A DNA stretch of 64,000 bases from Marivita sp030148515 (GTDB lineage Bacteria; Pseudomonadota; Alphaproteobacteria; Rhodobacterales; Rhodobacteraceae). The DNA is taken from NCBI RefSeq assembly GCF_048006345.1, contig NZ_CP180351.1:1488001-1552000 (forward strand). The letters are read 5' to 3'. The position numbers and the translations under genes were made by a program. The stretch's first letter is position 1; every line of letters begins with the position of its first letter. The notes below the pieces were generated by a model that was not told the origin of the DNA, did not search any database, and saw only the letters and a program-made list of their open reading frames with translations. Positions 1 through 9,079 of the stretch are shown piece after piece.

Positions 1-566
1 ACGCGTATCCGGGTCGGCTCGAGGTGATCGGCGGTGACGCGCTTGAGGTGGACGCGCTGGCGCATCTGACGCCTCCCATCGCGATCTGCGCCAACCTGCC
101 CTACAATGTCGGAACCGAGCTGCTGGTGCGCTGGCTGACGCCGCCCACATGGCCACCGGTCTGGACCAGCCTGACGCTGATGTTCCAGAAGGAGGTTGCG
201 CAGCGGATCGTCGCCAAACCGGGCGACAAGGCTTACGGTCGATTGGCGGTGCTGGCGCAATGGCGCTGCGACGCGCATATCGCGATGCACCTGCCGCCCG
301 AGGCGTTCAGCCCACCGCCCAAGGTGAGTTCCGCAGTGGTGCATCTTCGCGCCCTGCCCGCGCCGCGCTTTGAGGCGGATGCGAAAGTGTTGGAGCGGGT
401 TGTGGCCGCCGGCTTCAACCAGAGGCGCAAGATGCTGCGTGCGTCGTTGAAGGGGTTGTCGCCCGATATAGAGGATCATCTGAAAGCGGTTGGCATTGCC
501 CCAACCGAGCGCGCAGAACGGGTATCGCTGGAGGCATTCTGTGCCTTGGCGCGTCAACTGGCCTGA
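1..566 (+). CDS. rsmA: 16S rRNA dimethyladenosine transferase RsmA/KsgA, 3' part
   Basis: This is the C-terminal part of the SAM-dependent enzyme that dimethylates two adjacent adenines near the 3' end of 16S rRNA during 30S maturation. The reading frame is open from base 3 and its start lies outside the window. The NLPY catalytic motif (ANLPYNVGTELL) sits near the beginning, followed by the PPPKVSSAVV segment and the basic C-terminal domain with NQRRKMLRASLKG, all typical of KsgA. The gene ends at 566 and is followed within 30 bases by a terminator shared with the convergent DUF4167 gene. Confidence 0.95.
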   Translation, partial: AYPGRLEVIGGDALEVDALAHLTPPIAICANLPYNVGTELLVRWLTPPTWPPVWTSLTLMFQKEVAQRIVAKPGDKAYGRLAVLAQWRCDAHIAMHLPPEAFSPPPKVSSAVVHLRALPAPRFEADAKVLERVVAAGFNQRRKMLRASLKGLSPDIEDHLKAVGIAPTERAERVSLEAFCALARQLA

Positions 567-593
567 TCCACGCACCGACATTTCTGAAAGAAA

Positions 594-618
594 AAAGCCG
601 GGGCTGATCCCCGGCTTT
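594..618. terminator. Bidirectional terminator between rsmA and the DUF4167 gene
   Basis: AAAGCCGGGG at 594-603 and CCCCGGCTTT at 609-618 form a 10-bp stem around the loop CTGAT, with A-runs on the left and T-runs on the right. It lies between two convergent genes, so it can serve both. Confidence 0.85.
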
Positions 619-623
619 CTGTC

Positions 624-1208
624 CTATTCTGCGGCGTCTGGCGTCGCCTGCGCCTCTTCGGCTTTGGGCTCTGGCTTTTTGCGTGGCTTGCGAGGAGCGC
701 GTGGTTTCTTCGGCTTTTCCTCGGCCTTGGCTTCGGGCGTTTCGACCAGACCGCTGTCATTGCTGTCGTCACTGGTGTCGATGACATCAGGCTGAGGCGC
801 ATCTGCAGGATCGTTCGAGAACTGGCTCGGCTCGTCCTGATCCTGACGCTGCGGGCGGTCTGCATCGCGCTGCGCCTGCCGGTCGCGGTTTTCGCGTTCC
901 TGCTGTTCGCGGCGCGCGTCCTGTTCACGCTCCTGCTGTTCGCGGCGGGCATCCTGTTCGCGCTGTGCCTCGCTCAGCAGACGCATGTAATGTTCGGCAT
1001 GCTGCTGGAAGTTTTCCGCGTTCACCCGATCATTGCTCAGTTGGGCGTCGCGTGCGAGCTGGTTGTACTTGTCAATGATCTGCTGCGGCGTACCGCGCAC
1101 CTTGCCCTCGGGGCCGGAGCTGTCGAACACGCGGTTGACGACATTTCCAACGGTATTCGGACGGTTGCGGTTATTCTTGTTCCGCGAACGTTTGTTTGAA
1201 GAACGCAT
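624..1208 (-). CDS. DUF4167 domain protein with Q/E/R-rich repeats
   Basis: A 194-residue protein whose first 90 residues match the alphaproteobacterial DUF4167 family: a very basic start (MRSSNKRSRNKNNRNRPN), then a predicted helical stretch with GTPQQIIDKYNQLARDAQ. The middle contains a tandem repeat of EQDARREQQER followed by a mixed-charge tail that ends in a K/P/R-rich segment, so most of the C-terminal half is probably disordered. The basic N-terminus suggests nucleic-acid or ribosome association, but this is inference and no function is established. It lies downstream of prfA-prmC on the same strand, the usual neighbourhood of this family. Confidence 0.8.
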   Translation of the reverse strand: MRSSNKRSRNKNNRNRPNTVGNVVNRVFDSSGPEGKVRGTPQQIIDKYNQLARDAQLSNDRVNAENFQQHAEHYMRLLSEAQREQDARREQQEREQDARREQQERENRDRQAQRDADRPQRQDQDEPSQFSNDPADAPQPDVIDTSDDSNDSGLVETPEAKAEEKPKKPRAPRKPRKKPEPKAEEAQATPDAAE

Positions 1209-1413
1209 CTGTAACTTTCCAGCCTTCTTTCAGCTGTTTTGCGATTGCTGTGTGCGCTTTGTGCGCGGGTCCTGTGCAAAAGCATTCATGTTTGGGCTTA
1301 CAATCGCGCGAGAGGGGTGCAAACCAGCCTCGACCGCTGCAATATGTTTGAGTAATCACGTCCTCCCCCAGCTTACAAGCAGAATTTACATCAAAGAGTT
1401 CGGTTTTTCGCGC

Positions 1414-2244
1414 TTATTGGTCGGTGCGTGGCAGGTTTGCGCCGGAAACGACCCGATCCCGCCCATCAAGGTCTTGATGAACGTGCAAATCGACCAAACC
1501 AGCCCTAGCGAACAAGTCCGATACAGCAGCAGCTTGGGTTGGTCCGATTTCAACCATCAGGCGGCCGTCTGGGTTCAGGTGACTTAACGCATCTTGGGTG
1601 ATGGCGCGATACGCGGATAGACCATCCTGTTCGTCAGTGAGCGCCATACGCGGCTCGTAATCGAGTTCGGGGGAAAGACCTGCCATTTCATCAAGCGCGA
1701 TATAGGGCGGGTTCGACACGATGAGATCATAGGTGCCATTCACCGAAGAGAACCAGTCGGACACGGCCCAGGAAACCCGATCCGCGACCCCGACCCTGTC
1801 GGCGTTGCGTTTGGCGACGACCAGCGCTTCCTCAGATAGATCAGTGCCAATCCCACGTGCAGCCGGGCGTTCATGCAAAAGCGACAGCAGGATGCAGCCC
1901 GATCCGGTACCAAGGTCGAGCACCGTGTCGAACCTGTGTTTGAGCGCTGCTTCCACAAGCGTTTCGGTATCAGGGCGCGGGTCAAGCACGTCCGGTGTGA
2001 CCTCAAACTCATGCATCCAGAACGCGCGTTTGCCAGAGATGTGGCTGATCGGTTCACGCCGCGCGCGCCGCGCGATCAGGCGTTGCAAATGCGCCATCTG
2101 GTCATCGCTTAGCTCTGTCCACGGAGGGGCGTCGCCCTGCACGATATCCATCAGGGCGCTTGCGTCGCGAGCGGCACTTGGAGAGCCTGCCGCCTCAAGC
2201 TGACGACGTGCGGCGTGCAAGGCGTCCTTGGGGTCGTGGGTCAC
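1414..2244 (-). CDS. prmC: Peptide chain release factor N5-glutamine methyltransferase
   Basis: PrmC (HemK) methylates the glutamine of the GGQ motif in release factors RF1 and RF2, using SAM. The 276-residue product has an N-terminal helical substrate domain (about 1-85), the SAM-binding motif DLGTGSG at residues 110-116 and the glutamine-binding NPPY motif at 178-181. The start is GTG and overlaps the prfA stop in a GTGA four-base overlap, so the methyltransferase is translationally coupled to its substrate gene. Confidence 0.96.
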   Translation of the reverse strand: MTHDPKDALHAARRQLEAAGSPSAARDASALMDIVQGDAPPWTELSDDQMAHLQRLIARRARREPISHISGKRAFWMHEFEVTPDVLDPRPDTETLVEAALKHRFDTVLDLGTGSGCILLSLLHERPAARGIGTDLSEEALVVAKRNADRVGVADRVSWAVSDWFSSVNGTYDLIVSNPPYIALDEMAGLSPELDYEPRMALTDEQDGLSAYRAITQDALSHLNPDGRLMVEIGPTQAAAVSDLFARAGLVDLHVHQDLDGRDRVVSGANLPRTDQ

Positions 2245-3287
2245 GTCATCTCGGCCAGCAGAGTGGCCTGTGCATCGGCGGTGAGCGCGTCGATGATTTC
2301 GTCCAGATCGCCGGCCATCACCGCGTCGAGCTTGTAAAGCGTCAGGCCGATCCGGTGATCGGTCAGGCGCCCTTGCGGGAAGTTGTAGGTGCGGATGCGT
2401 TCCGAGCGGTCGCCGGTTCCGACCTGTGACTTGCGGTCGGCAGAGCGTTCCGCATCGACCTTTTGCCGTTCCATATCAAACAGGCGGGTGCGCAGGACCT
2501 GCATCGCGATCTCGCGGTTGCGGTGCTGGGACTTTTCGGAACTGGTGACGACAATACCGCTGGGGATGTGGGTGATGCGCACAGCCGAATCGGTGGTGTT
2601 GACGTGCTGCCCCCCTGCGCCGGAACTGCGCATGGTGTCGATGCGCAGGTCGTTTGCGTTGATCTGGATGTCGACATCCTCAGCCTCGGGCAGAACCGCC
2701 ACCGTGGCGGCGGAGGTGTGGATGCGCCCTCCGCTCTCGGTCTCGGGCACGCGCTGCACGCGATGCACACCGGATTCGAACTTCAGCCGGGCAAAAACGT
2801 TGTCGCCGGTGATGTTGGCGACGACTTCCTTGATCCCGCCCAGCTCGGTCGATTGTTCTTCTATGATCTCAAACCGCCAGCCCCGCGCTTCGGAATATCG
2901 TTGGTACATGCGAAGAAGGTCACCCGCAAAAAGCGCTGCCTCTTCGCCACCTGTACCGGGACGGATTTCGAGCATGGCCGGTCGCGCATCGGCCTTGTCA
3001 CGCGGGAGCAGCGCCAGTTGCAACGCCCGCTCCACCTCAGGCAGGCGGGACTTGAGCGCGGGCAGTTCGTCCTGTGCCAGTTCCCGCATCTCGGGATCAC
3101 TCAGCATCGCTTCGGCGTCGGCGATATCGGCACGGACCTGTTTCCATTCGGCGATCTGTTCGACGACGGGCCGCAGGTCCGAGTATTCCTTTCCGATGGC
3201 CGCAATGTCCCCGGACCCTTCAGCCATCTGGGCCTCAAGGTATTCGAAACGCGACAGGATCTGGTGCAGGCGGTCTTCGGGGATCAT
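2241..3287 (-). CDS. prfA: Peptide chain release factor 1 (RF1)
   Basis: RF1 ends translation at UAA and UAG. The 348-residue protein carries the peptidyl-tRNA hydrolysis motif GGQ at residues 225-227 (SSGAGGQHVN) and the codon-reading PxT loop as PET at 181-183 within RVPETESGGRIHTSA, where E. coli RF1 has PAT. It overlaps prmC by four bases. Length and domain order are normal for RF1; an RF2-type SPF tripeptide is absent, which settles the identity. Confidence 0.97.
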   Translation of the reverse strand: MIPEDRLHQILSRFEYLEAQMAEGSGDIAAIGKEYSDLRPVVEQIAEWKQVRADIADAEAMLSDPEMRELAQDELPALKSRLPEVERALQLALLPRDKADARPAMLEIRPGTGGEEAALFAGDLLRMYQRYSEARGWRFEIIEEQSTELGGIKEVVANITGDNVFARLKFESGVHRVQRVPETESGGRIHTSAATVAVLPEAEDVDIQINANDLRIDTMRSSGAGGQHVNTTDSAVRITHIPSGIVVTSSEKSQHRNREIAMQVLRTRLFDMERQKVDAERSADRKSQVGTGDRSERIRTYNFPQGRLTDHRIGLTLYKLDAVMAGDLDEIIDALTADAQATLLAEMT

Positions 3288-3324
3288 GCGGTTCTGTCGG
3301 GCATCAGCGCAGTCCGGTCAAGGG

Positions 3325-3729
3325 TTATTGACCCAACCGCTCCAACCAGCCATCCACTCGGGCTTTGTTCACCCCCATGTCGGACTGGCCGAACCGCAGA
3401 CGTGCGAACAACTCAAGCACGTCCTCGTTCCGCATCACGGTGGTGTAGTCGGGAAAACCCATCCATTGCGAGCGGGTGATGTAAGTCACCTTGCCCTCTT
3501 CCACGCTGCCCGCCAGCACCTCGGTGCGCGGGGTGGCAAGGATGATGCGGTCAAGTTGGGCAAAGGTGCCCTCTTGCGCCGGGATGCGCCGCCGCACGCC
3601 ACCTGCGAGATCCTGATCGGACGTCACCTTTGGGTCGACATGCCAGACCGCGGGGTCTGACGGGGCCAGCCTGATCCATGCCAGACCACCCACAACAATC
3701 AAGACCAGCGCCCAGAAAAACACTTTCAC
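3325..3729 (-). CDS. DUF1499 family protein
   Basis: A 134-residue protein with one N-terminal hydrophobic segment (about residues 2-20), probably a membrane anchor or uncleaved signal. The rest matches DUF1499: an acidic start, ITRSQWMGFPDYTTV in the middle and LRFGQSDMGVNKARV near the end. The family has no established biochemical role. The start codon is GTG, with AAGGAC just upstream. It lies between agmatinase and prfA on the same strand, 37 bases upstream of prfA, so co-transcription is possible. Confidence 0.75.
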   Translation of the reverse strand: MKVFFWALVLIVVGGLAWIRLAPSDPAVWHVDPKVTSDQDLAGGVRRRIPAQEGTFAQLDRIILATPRTEVLAGSVEEGKVTYITRSQWMGFPDYTTVMRNEDVLELFARLRFGQSDMGVNKARVDGWLERLGQ

Positions 3730-3786
3730 GACGTCCTTATCCTTGCCTCAACGGGGCACGCGCCCCTTGAACACTTTTACTGACCT

Positions 3787-4749
3787 TCAGGCGCGGCGGG
3801 TCCACCCCCAAAGCGACAAAATCTCTGTCGCCACATGGGCTCCGGCAACGGCCGTTACGCCTGATGTATCGAAAGGCGGGCTGACTTCAACCACATCGCC
3901 GCCCATCAGTTCGATCCCGGCGATATTCCGCAGGATCACGGCAATATCGGCGGTCGACGGCCCGCCCCAGACCGGCGTGCCCGTGCCGGGGGCGAAGGCC
4001 GGGTCAAGACAGTCGATATCGAAGGTGAGGTAGGTCGGGTAATCCTTCAGAATCTCGCAGATTTGTTCGGCAACGGCTTCGGGGCCGATGCGATGCATCT
4101 CGCGCGCGTCGATGATGTTGAACCCGAGTGTGTCGGGGTTGTCGGTGCGGATGCCCACCTGAACCGACCGAGCCGGGTCCACCAGACCCAGTTTCACCGC
4201 TTTGTAGAGGAACGTGCCGTGGTCAATCCGCTCCATATCGTCATCAGCCCAGGTATCGGTATGGGCGTCGAATTGGAGCAGGCTCAGGGGCCCATATTTC
4301 TCAGCATAGGCCTCAAGGATCGGCAGGGTGATGTAGTGATCGCCGCCCAATGTCACCGTCGCGGTATCCTGCGCCAGAATGCCCGCGATGTGGTTTTTCA
4401 GCGTTTCGGGGAATTCGGCCGTCTTGGCATAATCGAAGGCCAGATCGCCGTAATCGGCAATCGCGAAATCTTCGAGTACGTTGTAATCCCAGCCGTATGG
4501 CTTGTCGTAAGGCTGGAGGCTTGAGGCCTCGCGGATGGCGCGGGGGCCGAAGCGGGTTCCGGTGCGGTGGGTCACCGCCTGATCAAACGGAACGCCGGTG
4601 ATGGCGATATCCACGTTGGTTAGGTCCTTGGTGTAGCGCCGACGCAGAAAGGACGTGGCCCCGGCAAAGGCATTCTCGAAACTGGCGCCTCTCAGGTCGT
4701 CGCGGGTGAACGCGTGGTCGATCTGGGTTTTCGCATCTTCAAGCGCCAT
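3787..4749 (-). CDS. speB: Agmatinase
   Basis: A ureohydrolase that converts agmatine to putrescine and urea using a binuclear manganese centre. The 320-residue protein shows all ligand motifs: GGDHYITL (His138), DAHTDT (Asp161, His163, Asp165) and DIDCLDPAFAPGTGTP (Asp244, Asp246), and the VEVSPPFD segment near the end. Its start lies three bases after the stop of the upstream amidohydrolase gene, with a GGAG ribosome site inside that gene, so the two form an operon. Guanidinobutyrase or a related ureohydrolase activity cannot be excluded by sequence alone. Confidence 0.88.
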   Translation of the reverse strand: MALEDAKTQIDHAFTRDDLRGASFENAFAGATSFLRRRYTKDLTNVDIAITGVPFDQAVTHRTGTRFGPRAIREASSLQPYDKPYGWDYNVLEDFAIADYGDLAFDYAKTAEFPETLKNHIAGILAQDTATVTLGGDHYITLPILEAYAEKYGPLSLLQFDAHTDTWADDDMERIDHGTFLYKAVKLGLVDPARSVQVGIRTDNPDTLGFNIIDAREMHRIGPEAVAEQICEILKDYPTYLTFDIDCLDPAFAPGTGTPVWGGPSTADIAVILRNIAGIELMGGDVVEVSPPFDTSGVTAVAGAHVATEILSLWGWTRRA

Positions 4750-4752
4750 GGC

Positions 4753-5913
4753 TCACACTCCGTGCCGGGTTTCGATCAGGCGGGCAAAGAAGGACGCGCC
4801 GATGGTCGCCACCTCGTCGTTGAAATTGAAGGCCGGATGGTGGCAGGACGGCCCGATCCCCTGCCCGAGCATCAGGTAACTGCCGGGGCGTTTCTCGAGC
4901 ATGTAGGAGAAATCCTCTGCCCCCATTTCCGGCTGGCGGTCGCTGATGACGTTGGTATCACCCACAACCTCTTGCGCCACGCGCACGGCGAAATCGGTTT
5001 GTGCTGCGTGGTTGATGGTGGCCGGGTAGTTGCGGATGTAATCAAGCTTTGCCTCGACCCCATAGCTGGCGGCCTGCCCAGCAACGATCTCGCCGAAGCG
5101 GCGTTCGACCATGTCGCGGAGATCGGGATCGAAGCTGCGCACCGTGCCTGCAAGACGCATTGTTTCCGGGATCACGTTGGTGGCGCTGCCGGTTTGTACG
5201 ATGGTCAGGGACACCACAAGCGGCAGGCGCGGATCGGCGTTGCGCGAGACGATGGATTGCAGCGCCTGCCCGATGGCAAGGCCGCAAGGCACCGGATCAA
5301 GTGTGGTGTGCGGGAACGCACCATGCCCACCCTTGCCCGTGATAATTATCTCGAAATCATCGACCGCCGCCATGATCGGACCCGGACAGGTGTTGAACAC
5401 GCCCACCTCGCCAAAGGGGTCGGTGTGCAGCGCATAAATCTCTTCGATGCCGAAGCTCTCCATGATGCCTTCCTCGACCATGATACGCGCCCCACCCACG
5501 GTTTCCTCGGCTGGTTGAAAGATCAGCGCGACGGTGCCTTTGAACTTGCGGGTCTCGGCCAGATACCGGGCCGCGCCCAGCAGCATCGTCGTATGGCCGT
5601 CATGGCCACAAGCATGCATTTTGCCGGGGACGGTCGAGGCATACTCGACGCCGGTGGTTTCCTCGATGGGCAAAGCGTCCATATCGGCACGCAGGCCGGT
5701 GACAGGGCCATGGCCCTGCCCGTGGATCAGCGCCACGACACCGGATTGCGCGATGCCTTCATGGATTGCGTCCACCCCGAACTCCCGCAGCCGGTCGACC
5801 ACGAAGGCTGCCGTCTTATGGCAATCGAGGCTCAGTTCGGGGTGCATGTGCAGATGGCGCCGCCAAGCCGTCATGTCTTCGGCGAAATCCCCGATCCGGT
5901 TGATGATGGCCAT
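4753..5913 (-). CDS. M20-family amidohydrolase (hippurate hydrolase-like)
   Basis: A 386-residue metallo-amidohydrolase of the M20D group, which cleaves N-acyl or amino-acid amide bonds in the cytoplasm. The zinc-binding segment HACGHDGHTTMLLGAA is at residues 100-115 and the acidic QPAEETVGGA motif follows near 133-142, with a dimerisation domain inserted in the middle. The typical final motif MGAEDFSYML is present. It is the first gene of a pair with agmatinase, which suggests work on an N-acyl or amidated nitrogen compound feeding polyamine or arginine metabolism; the true substrate is unknown. Confidence 0.85.
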   Translation of the reverse strand: MAIINRIGDFAEDMTAWRRHLHMHPELSLDCHKTAAFVVDRLREFGVDAIHEGIAQSGVVALIHGQGHGPVTGLRADMDALPIEETTGVEYASTVPGKMHACGHDGHTTMLLGAARYLAETRKFKGTVALIFQPAEETVGGARIMVEEGIMESFGIEEIYALHTDPFGEVGVFNTCPGPIMAAVDDFEIIITGKGGHGAFPHTTLDPVPCGLAIGQALQSIVSRNADPRLPLVVSLTIVQTGSATNVIPETMRLAGTVRSFDPDLRDMVERRFGEIVAGQAASYGVEAKLDYIRNYPATINHAAQTDFAVRVAQEVVGDTNVISDRQPEMGAEDFSYMLEKRPGSYLMLGQGIGPSCHHPAFNFNDEVATIGASFFARLIETRHGV

Positions 5914-5976
5914 GGGTGGACTCCCTCGCGCTGATGCCGCATCCCTGCATCAGAGCAGCATTTCACGGGGGCCGCA

Positions 5977-6807
5977 ATGAGTGACGATCTGATCCATGAC
6001 CCAAAGGGCGGGATGCCCCGGTTGCTTGAGATCATGCGCCGTCTGCGCGACCCCGAGACGGGTTGCCCTTGGGACATCGAACAGGATTTCGCGTCAATCG
6101 CGCCCTACACCATCGAGGAAGCCTACGAAGTGGCCGATGCGATCGAGCGTGAGGCTTGGGACGAGTTGAAGGGCGAATTGGGCGATCTGCTGCTCCAGTC
6201 GGTCTATCACACCCAGATGGCCGAAGAGGCCGGCATGTTCAGCTTTGACGACGTGGCCAACGCGATTTCGGACAAGATGGTGGCGCGGCATCCGCATGTT
6301 TTTGGTGATGAAAGCCGCGACAAATCGGCAGAACAACAGGTGCAGGACTGGGAAAAGATCAAAGCGGCGGAACGCGCGGGCAAGAAGGAGACCGGCGTGC
6401 TCGACGGTGTCGCCAAGGGTCTACCTGCCCTGACGCGGGCTTTGAAACTGCAGAACCGCGCGGCGCGGGTCGGGTTTGATTGGCCGTCCACGGATGAGGT
6501 TCTGGACAAGATCGTCGAGGAAGCGCAGGAGTTGCGCGAGGTGCAGGACGCGGACGAACGGTTCGAGGAATTCGGCGACCTGCTCTTTGTGATGGTCAAT
6601 CTGGGCCGCCACATGGGGCTTGATCCCGAAGCCGCCCTGCGCGCCACCAATGCCAAGTTCACCCGCCGGTTCGAGAGTATTGAGGCGGCGCTGGCCGCAG
6701 ATGGGCGGACGCCAAAGGACAGCGATCTTGCAGAGATGGACGCGCTGTGGGATGCGGCCAAGGCGGTGGAGAAGGCGCAACGGATCACTTCGAAATCGTC
6801 CAGCTGA
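5977..6807 (+). CDS. mazG: Nucleoside triphosphate pyrophosphohydrolase MazG
   Basis: MazG hydrolyses NTPs and dNTPs to monophosphates and pyrophosphate, cleaning the nucleotide pool. The 276-residue protein has the two tandem MazG domains: the first opens with LRDPETGCPWDIEQDFASI and contains EEAYEVADAIE near residue 45, and the second carries the EEAQELREV and FGDLLFVMVNLGRHMG metal-binding pattern near residues 180-210. It is divergent from the amidohydrolase gene, with 63 bases between start codons that must hold both promoters. Confidence 0.94.
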   Translation: MSDDLIHDPKGGMPRLLEIMRRLRDPETGCPWDIEQDFASIAPYTIEEAYEVADAIEREAWDELKGELGDLLLQSVYHTQMAEEAGMFSFDDVANAISDKMVARHPHVFGDESRDKSAEQQVQDWEKIKAAERAGKKETGVLDGVAKGLPALTRALKLQNRAARVGFDWPSTDEVLDKIVEEAQELREVQDADERFEEFGDLLFVMVNLGRHMGLDPEAALRATNAKFTRRFESIEAALAADGRTPKDSDLAEMDALWDAAKAVEKAQRITSKSSS

Positions 6808-6941
6808 CCCAAGTTCGAAAGCAGGACAAGCGCGCAGGTCTGACCGCCCTTAAATCACCAACGTGCCAACATAGTCTTACCACGTTGCGACACGATCTGG
6901 TTTGAACGGTAAGAGTTTGACTTTGTTACGAGACGCATAAA

Positions 6942-8474
6942 ATGGCACAGGATTTCCAAAAACGGATTGATCTGGCACCCGGCCTTTTCCTCAGGCCCCG
7001 TCCCTCAAATCTTGGCGGTTCTGGCGCCGCAGTCACGCTGGGCGGAAAGCCGCAGTTGCCCGAAGACTATGACTGGCCAGAAGGTCTGGTGTTTTACGCG
7101 CAGGTCAATCTCGATCTGGTGCCGCGTCGTTTCGAACACGATGGCAAGAGCTATGCCCTCGAACAACTGCCGGAACACGGAACCCTGTTCTTCTTTCTCC
7201 CGCTCTTTGGCGATTTTGTCTATCAGGGCGATGCGCGGGTCATTTATGTGCCCCACGACGTGTCACACCTGCCCGAACGGGAGCCGCCCGATAGCCTTGG
7301 CGATCTGCGCGAAGAGGAATTCAACTGGTCAGTCTATTGGATCGACACGGTGGGCCTCTCCCCATGTGGGCGTCTGCTTTACCGCCACTACGCCGATCTG
7401 TTGCCTTTCCTGACGGTGCGCTGGATTGACGGGCTAAGCACGCACCTCGGCACTATCAGCAAAGAGGATCTGAGTGCCATCAACGCCTTGAGCAAAAACC
7501 TTGTTGCGCAGGCTTTGGATCAGAGCCCTTTGCCAGAACCCATGGACAGGTACCATCTTTACGCGCCGCAAATGGACACGCGCTTCTGGTGGGACTTTCC
7601 GATCCTCGACAAGGGGCTGTTCGGTTGGAATTTCATCTTTGAATGGTCAAAGCAGTTCCAGATCGAAAGCCTTGTTCTCGGGCTGAAGCACGGAAAGCGC
7701 TATCTGGCCCAGGTCGGAGACAACGAACAGCTGCGCATTTTGCTGGGCGTCTTCGAGGAAAACCGCAGAACCGTCAAAGCTGCGGAATACAACAAGCCCG
7801 GGCTTGCGGGCTGGAAAACCAAGTTCGTCAAGCCGATGATCCCGGAAGGTGGGAAATTCGATACACGGGCCAAGAAATGGATGACTTACGCCCAATCCCG
7901 CACAGGGAATGTTCCCGTCGAAACGGCACGGCGGTTCTTCGAATTCCTGCAGGAGATCAACACATTCCTGGCGGACGAAGGCGAACATATCGGCATCGAT
8001 GCAATCGACAGCTGGATCATCGGCCACGACAAGGACAGTCGTACAACCCAAGAACTTGCAAAGACCGCCCTTCAGACGGCCATGAAACGCGTTGCCACAC
8101 ACAAGGATCGGGACCGCACATCCGGCGCGCGGGTCCGGCGCATGAGCGAGGACAAGATGAAAGCCTGCCGGGACCCCGAATTGGTGGCCGCCTATTGGGA
8201 CAGCAAGCTATACGCAGAAACGCAGATTTTCGGCGAAGAGGTCGACCAGTTCTATCGCACACCGCTTGAGCCGCCACAGCTTCTGGGTGCCCCCGTCTGC
8301 ATTCAATCCCAGGTCGACGACATCGCCGCGCAGAACGTGCTGCTTTTGCAGATCACCTATGGGTTTGGCACGCAGGTTGAAGCTCCGGACGGGAGTATTC
8401 AGCTTTGGATCAAACCCGAGGATTTGAAGAACCGAATTTTTGACCGGGTCGAATACACATATTTCTATTCGTAA
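6942..8474 (+). CDS. DUF1963 (YwqG-like) protein
   Basis: A 510-residue cytoplasmic protein with no signal peptide or membrane segment. The first 250 residues resemble DUF1963/YwqG proteins: GGKPQLPEDYDWPEG, then FYAQVNLDLVP, then GTLFFFLPLFGDF, a pattern seen in proteins of unknown function. The C-terminal half is predicted helical and ends with a second QSQVDDIAAQNVLLLQITY stretch, which looks like a second partial copy of the same fold. The ribosome site is weak. An inverted repeat CAACGTG-N15-CACGTTG (6859-6887) lies upstream and might be an operator. No function can be assigned. Confidence 0.6.
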   Translation: MAQDFQKRIDLAPGLFLRPRPSNLGGSGAAVTLGGKPQLPEDYDWPEGLVFYAQVNLDLVPRRFEHDGKSYALEQLPEHGTLFFFLPLFGDFVYQGDARVIYVPHDVSHLPEREPPDSLGDLREEEFNWSVYWIDTVGLSPCGRLLYRHYADLLPFLTVRWIDGLSTHLGTISKEDLSAINALSKNLVAQALDQSPLPEPMDRYHLYAPQMDTRFWWDFPILDKGLFGWNFIFEWSKQFQIESLVLGLKHGKRYLAQVGDNEQLRILLGVFEENRRTVKAAEYNKPGLAGWKTKFVKPMIPEGGKFDTRAKKWMTYAQSRTGNVPVETARRFFEFLQEINTFLADEGEHIGIDAIDSWIIGHDKDSRTTQELAKTALQTAMKRVATHKDRDRTSGARVRRMSEDKMKACRDPELVAAYWDSKLYAETQIFGEEVDQFYRTPLEPPQLLGAPVCIQSQVDDIAAQNVLLLQITYGFGTQVEAPDGSIQLWIKPEDLKNRIFDRVEYTYFYS

Positions 8475-8522
8475 GATCGGTCTTGCAGCCCCGGTTGTGA
8501 TCGCCCAGCGACCAACCAAAGA

Positions 8523-8552
8523 AAAACGCGCCCTGATCGCAGAGCGCGTTTT
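8523..8552. terminator. Bidirectional terminator between the DUF1963 gene and acpP
   Basis: AAAACGCGC at 8523-8531 pairs with GCGCGTTTT at 8544-8552 between two convergent genes, giving a 9-bp stem with A- and T-runs on either side. Confidence 0.8.
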
Positions 8553-8576
8553 CCAAAAATCCGAAAGTTCAGACGC

Positions 8577-8810
8577 TTACTGAGCTTCGTTGATGAACTT
8601 CACCGCGTCGCCGAAGGTCTGGATCGTTTCGGCTGCATCGTCCGGAATCTCGATGCCGAACTCTTCTTCGAACGCCATGACCAGCTCAACGGTGTCGAGG
8701 CTGTCAGCGCCGAGATCGTCGATGAACGACGCGTTCTCAACCACTTTGTCCTCTTCGACACCAAGGTGCTCGACAACAATTTTCTTAACGCGATCTGCGA
8801 CGTCGCTCAT
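8577..8810 (-). CDS. acpP: Acyl carrier protein
   Basis: A 77-residue acidic acyl carrier protein that carries growing fatty acyl chains on a 4'-phosphopantetheine arm. The attachment serine is Ser37 in the motif GADSLDTVEL. It is the last gene of the fabD-fabG-acpP set on the minus strand, 269 bases downstream of fabG, a gap that contains a candidate promoter of its own. That fits the high acpP expression usually needed relative to the enzymes. Confidence 0.98.
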   Translation of the reverse strand: MSDVADRVKKIVVEHLGVEEDKVVENASFIDDLGADSLDTVELVMAFEEEFGIEIPDDAAETIQTFGDAVKFINEAQ

Positions 8811-8964
8811 GTTTTCTTCCTCACAGTTTCGTCGGCGCGGTGGCCGGGTTAGCCCGCGCCCGGGCGGAATTGATCATGCCCTTGCGGGCGGTGGTTTGTG
8901 TCCCGGTCGAGCGCCGAAGACAAACTTCCCCCGAAGGTCACGGGGTTGGTCCAAAACCTGCGCC

Positions 8965-8992
8965 GCTATAGCACATGGAACCGCGATGGCAA
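8965..8992 (-). promoter_or_regulatory. Candidate sigma70-type promoter for acpP
   Basis: On the minus strand TTGCCA (8987-8992) and TATAGC (8965-8970) are separated by 16 bases, a fair match to -35 and -10 boxes. This would give acpP a leader of roughly 150 bases. It lies in the fabG-acpP gap, where nothing else is seen. Confidence 0.4.
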
Positions 8993-9079
8993 ACGCTTTC
9001 AGTGCAATCGTCTACGGCGAGAATTCCATTCATTTTCAGGGATTTCTGCACCTGCACAATGCATGTTTCCTCAGTGAAA

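Noticed and set aside
1171..1359. 62-residue open frame upstream of the DUF4167 gene
   Set aside because: It overlaps the DUF4167 start in another frame and has no convincing ribosome site; the 205-base gap upstream of DUF4167 otherwise shows nothing recognisable.
2389..3660. Long open frame on the plus strand opposite prfA
   Set aside because: It is antisense to a well-supported RF1 gene; Arg/Ser-rich composition and lack of family motifs mark it as a shadow of high-GC coding.
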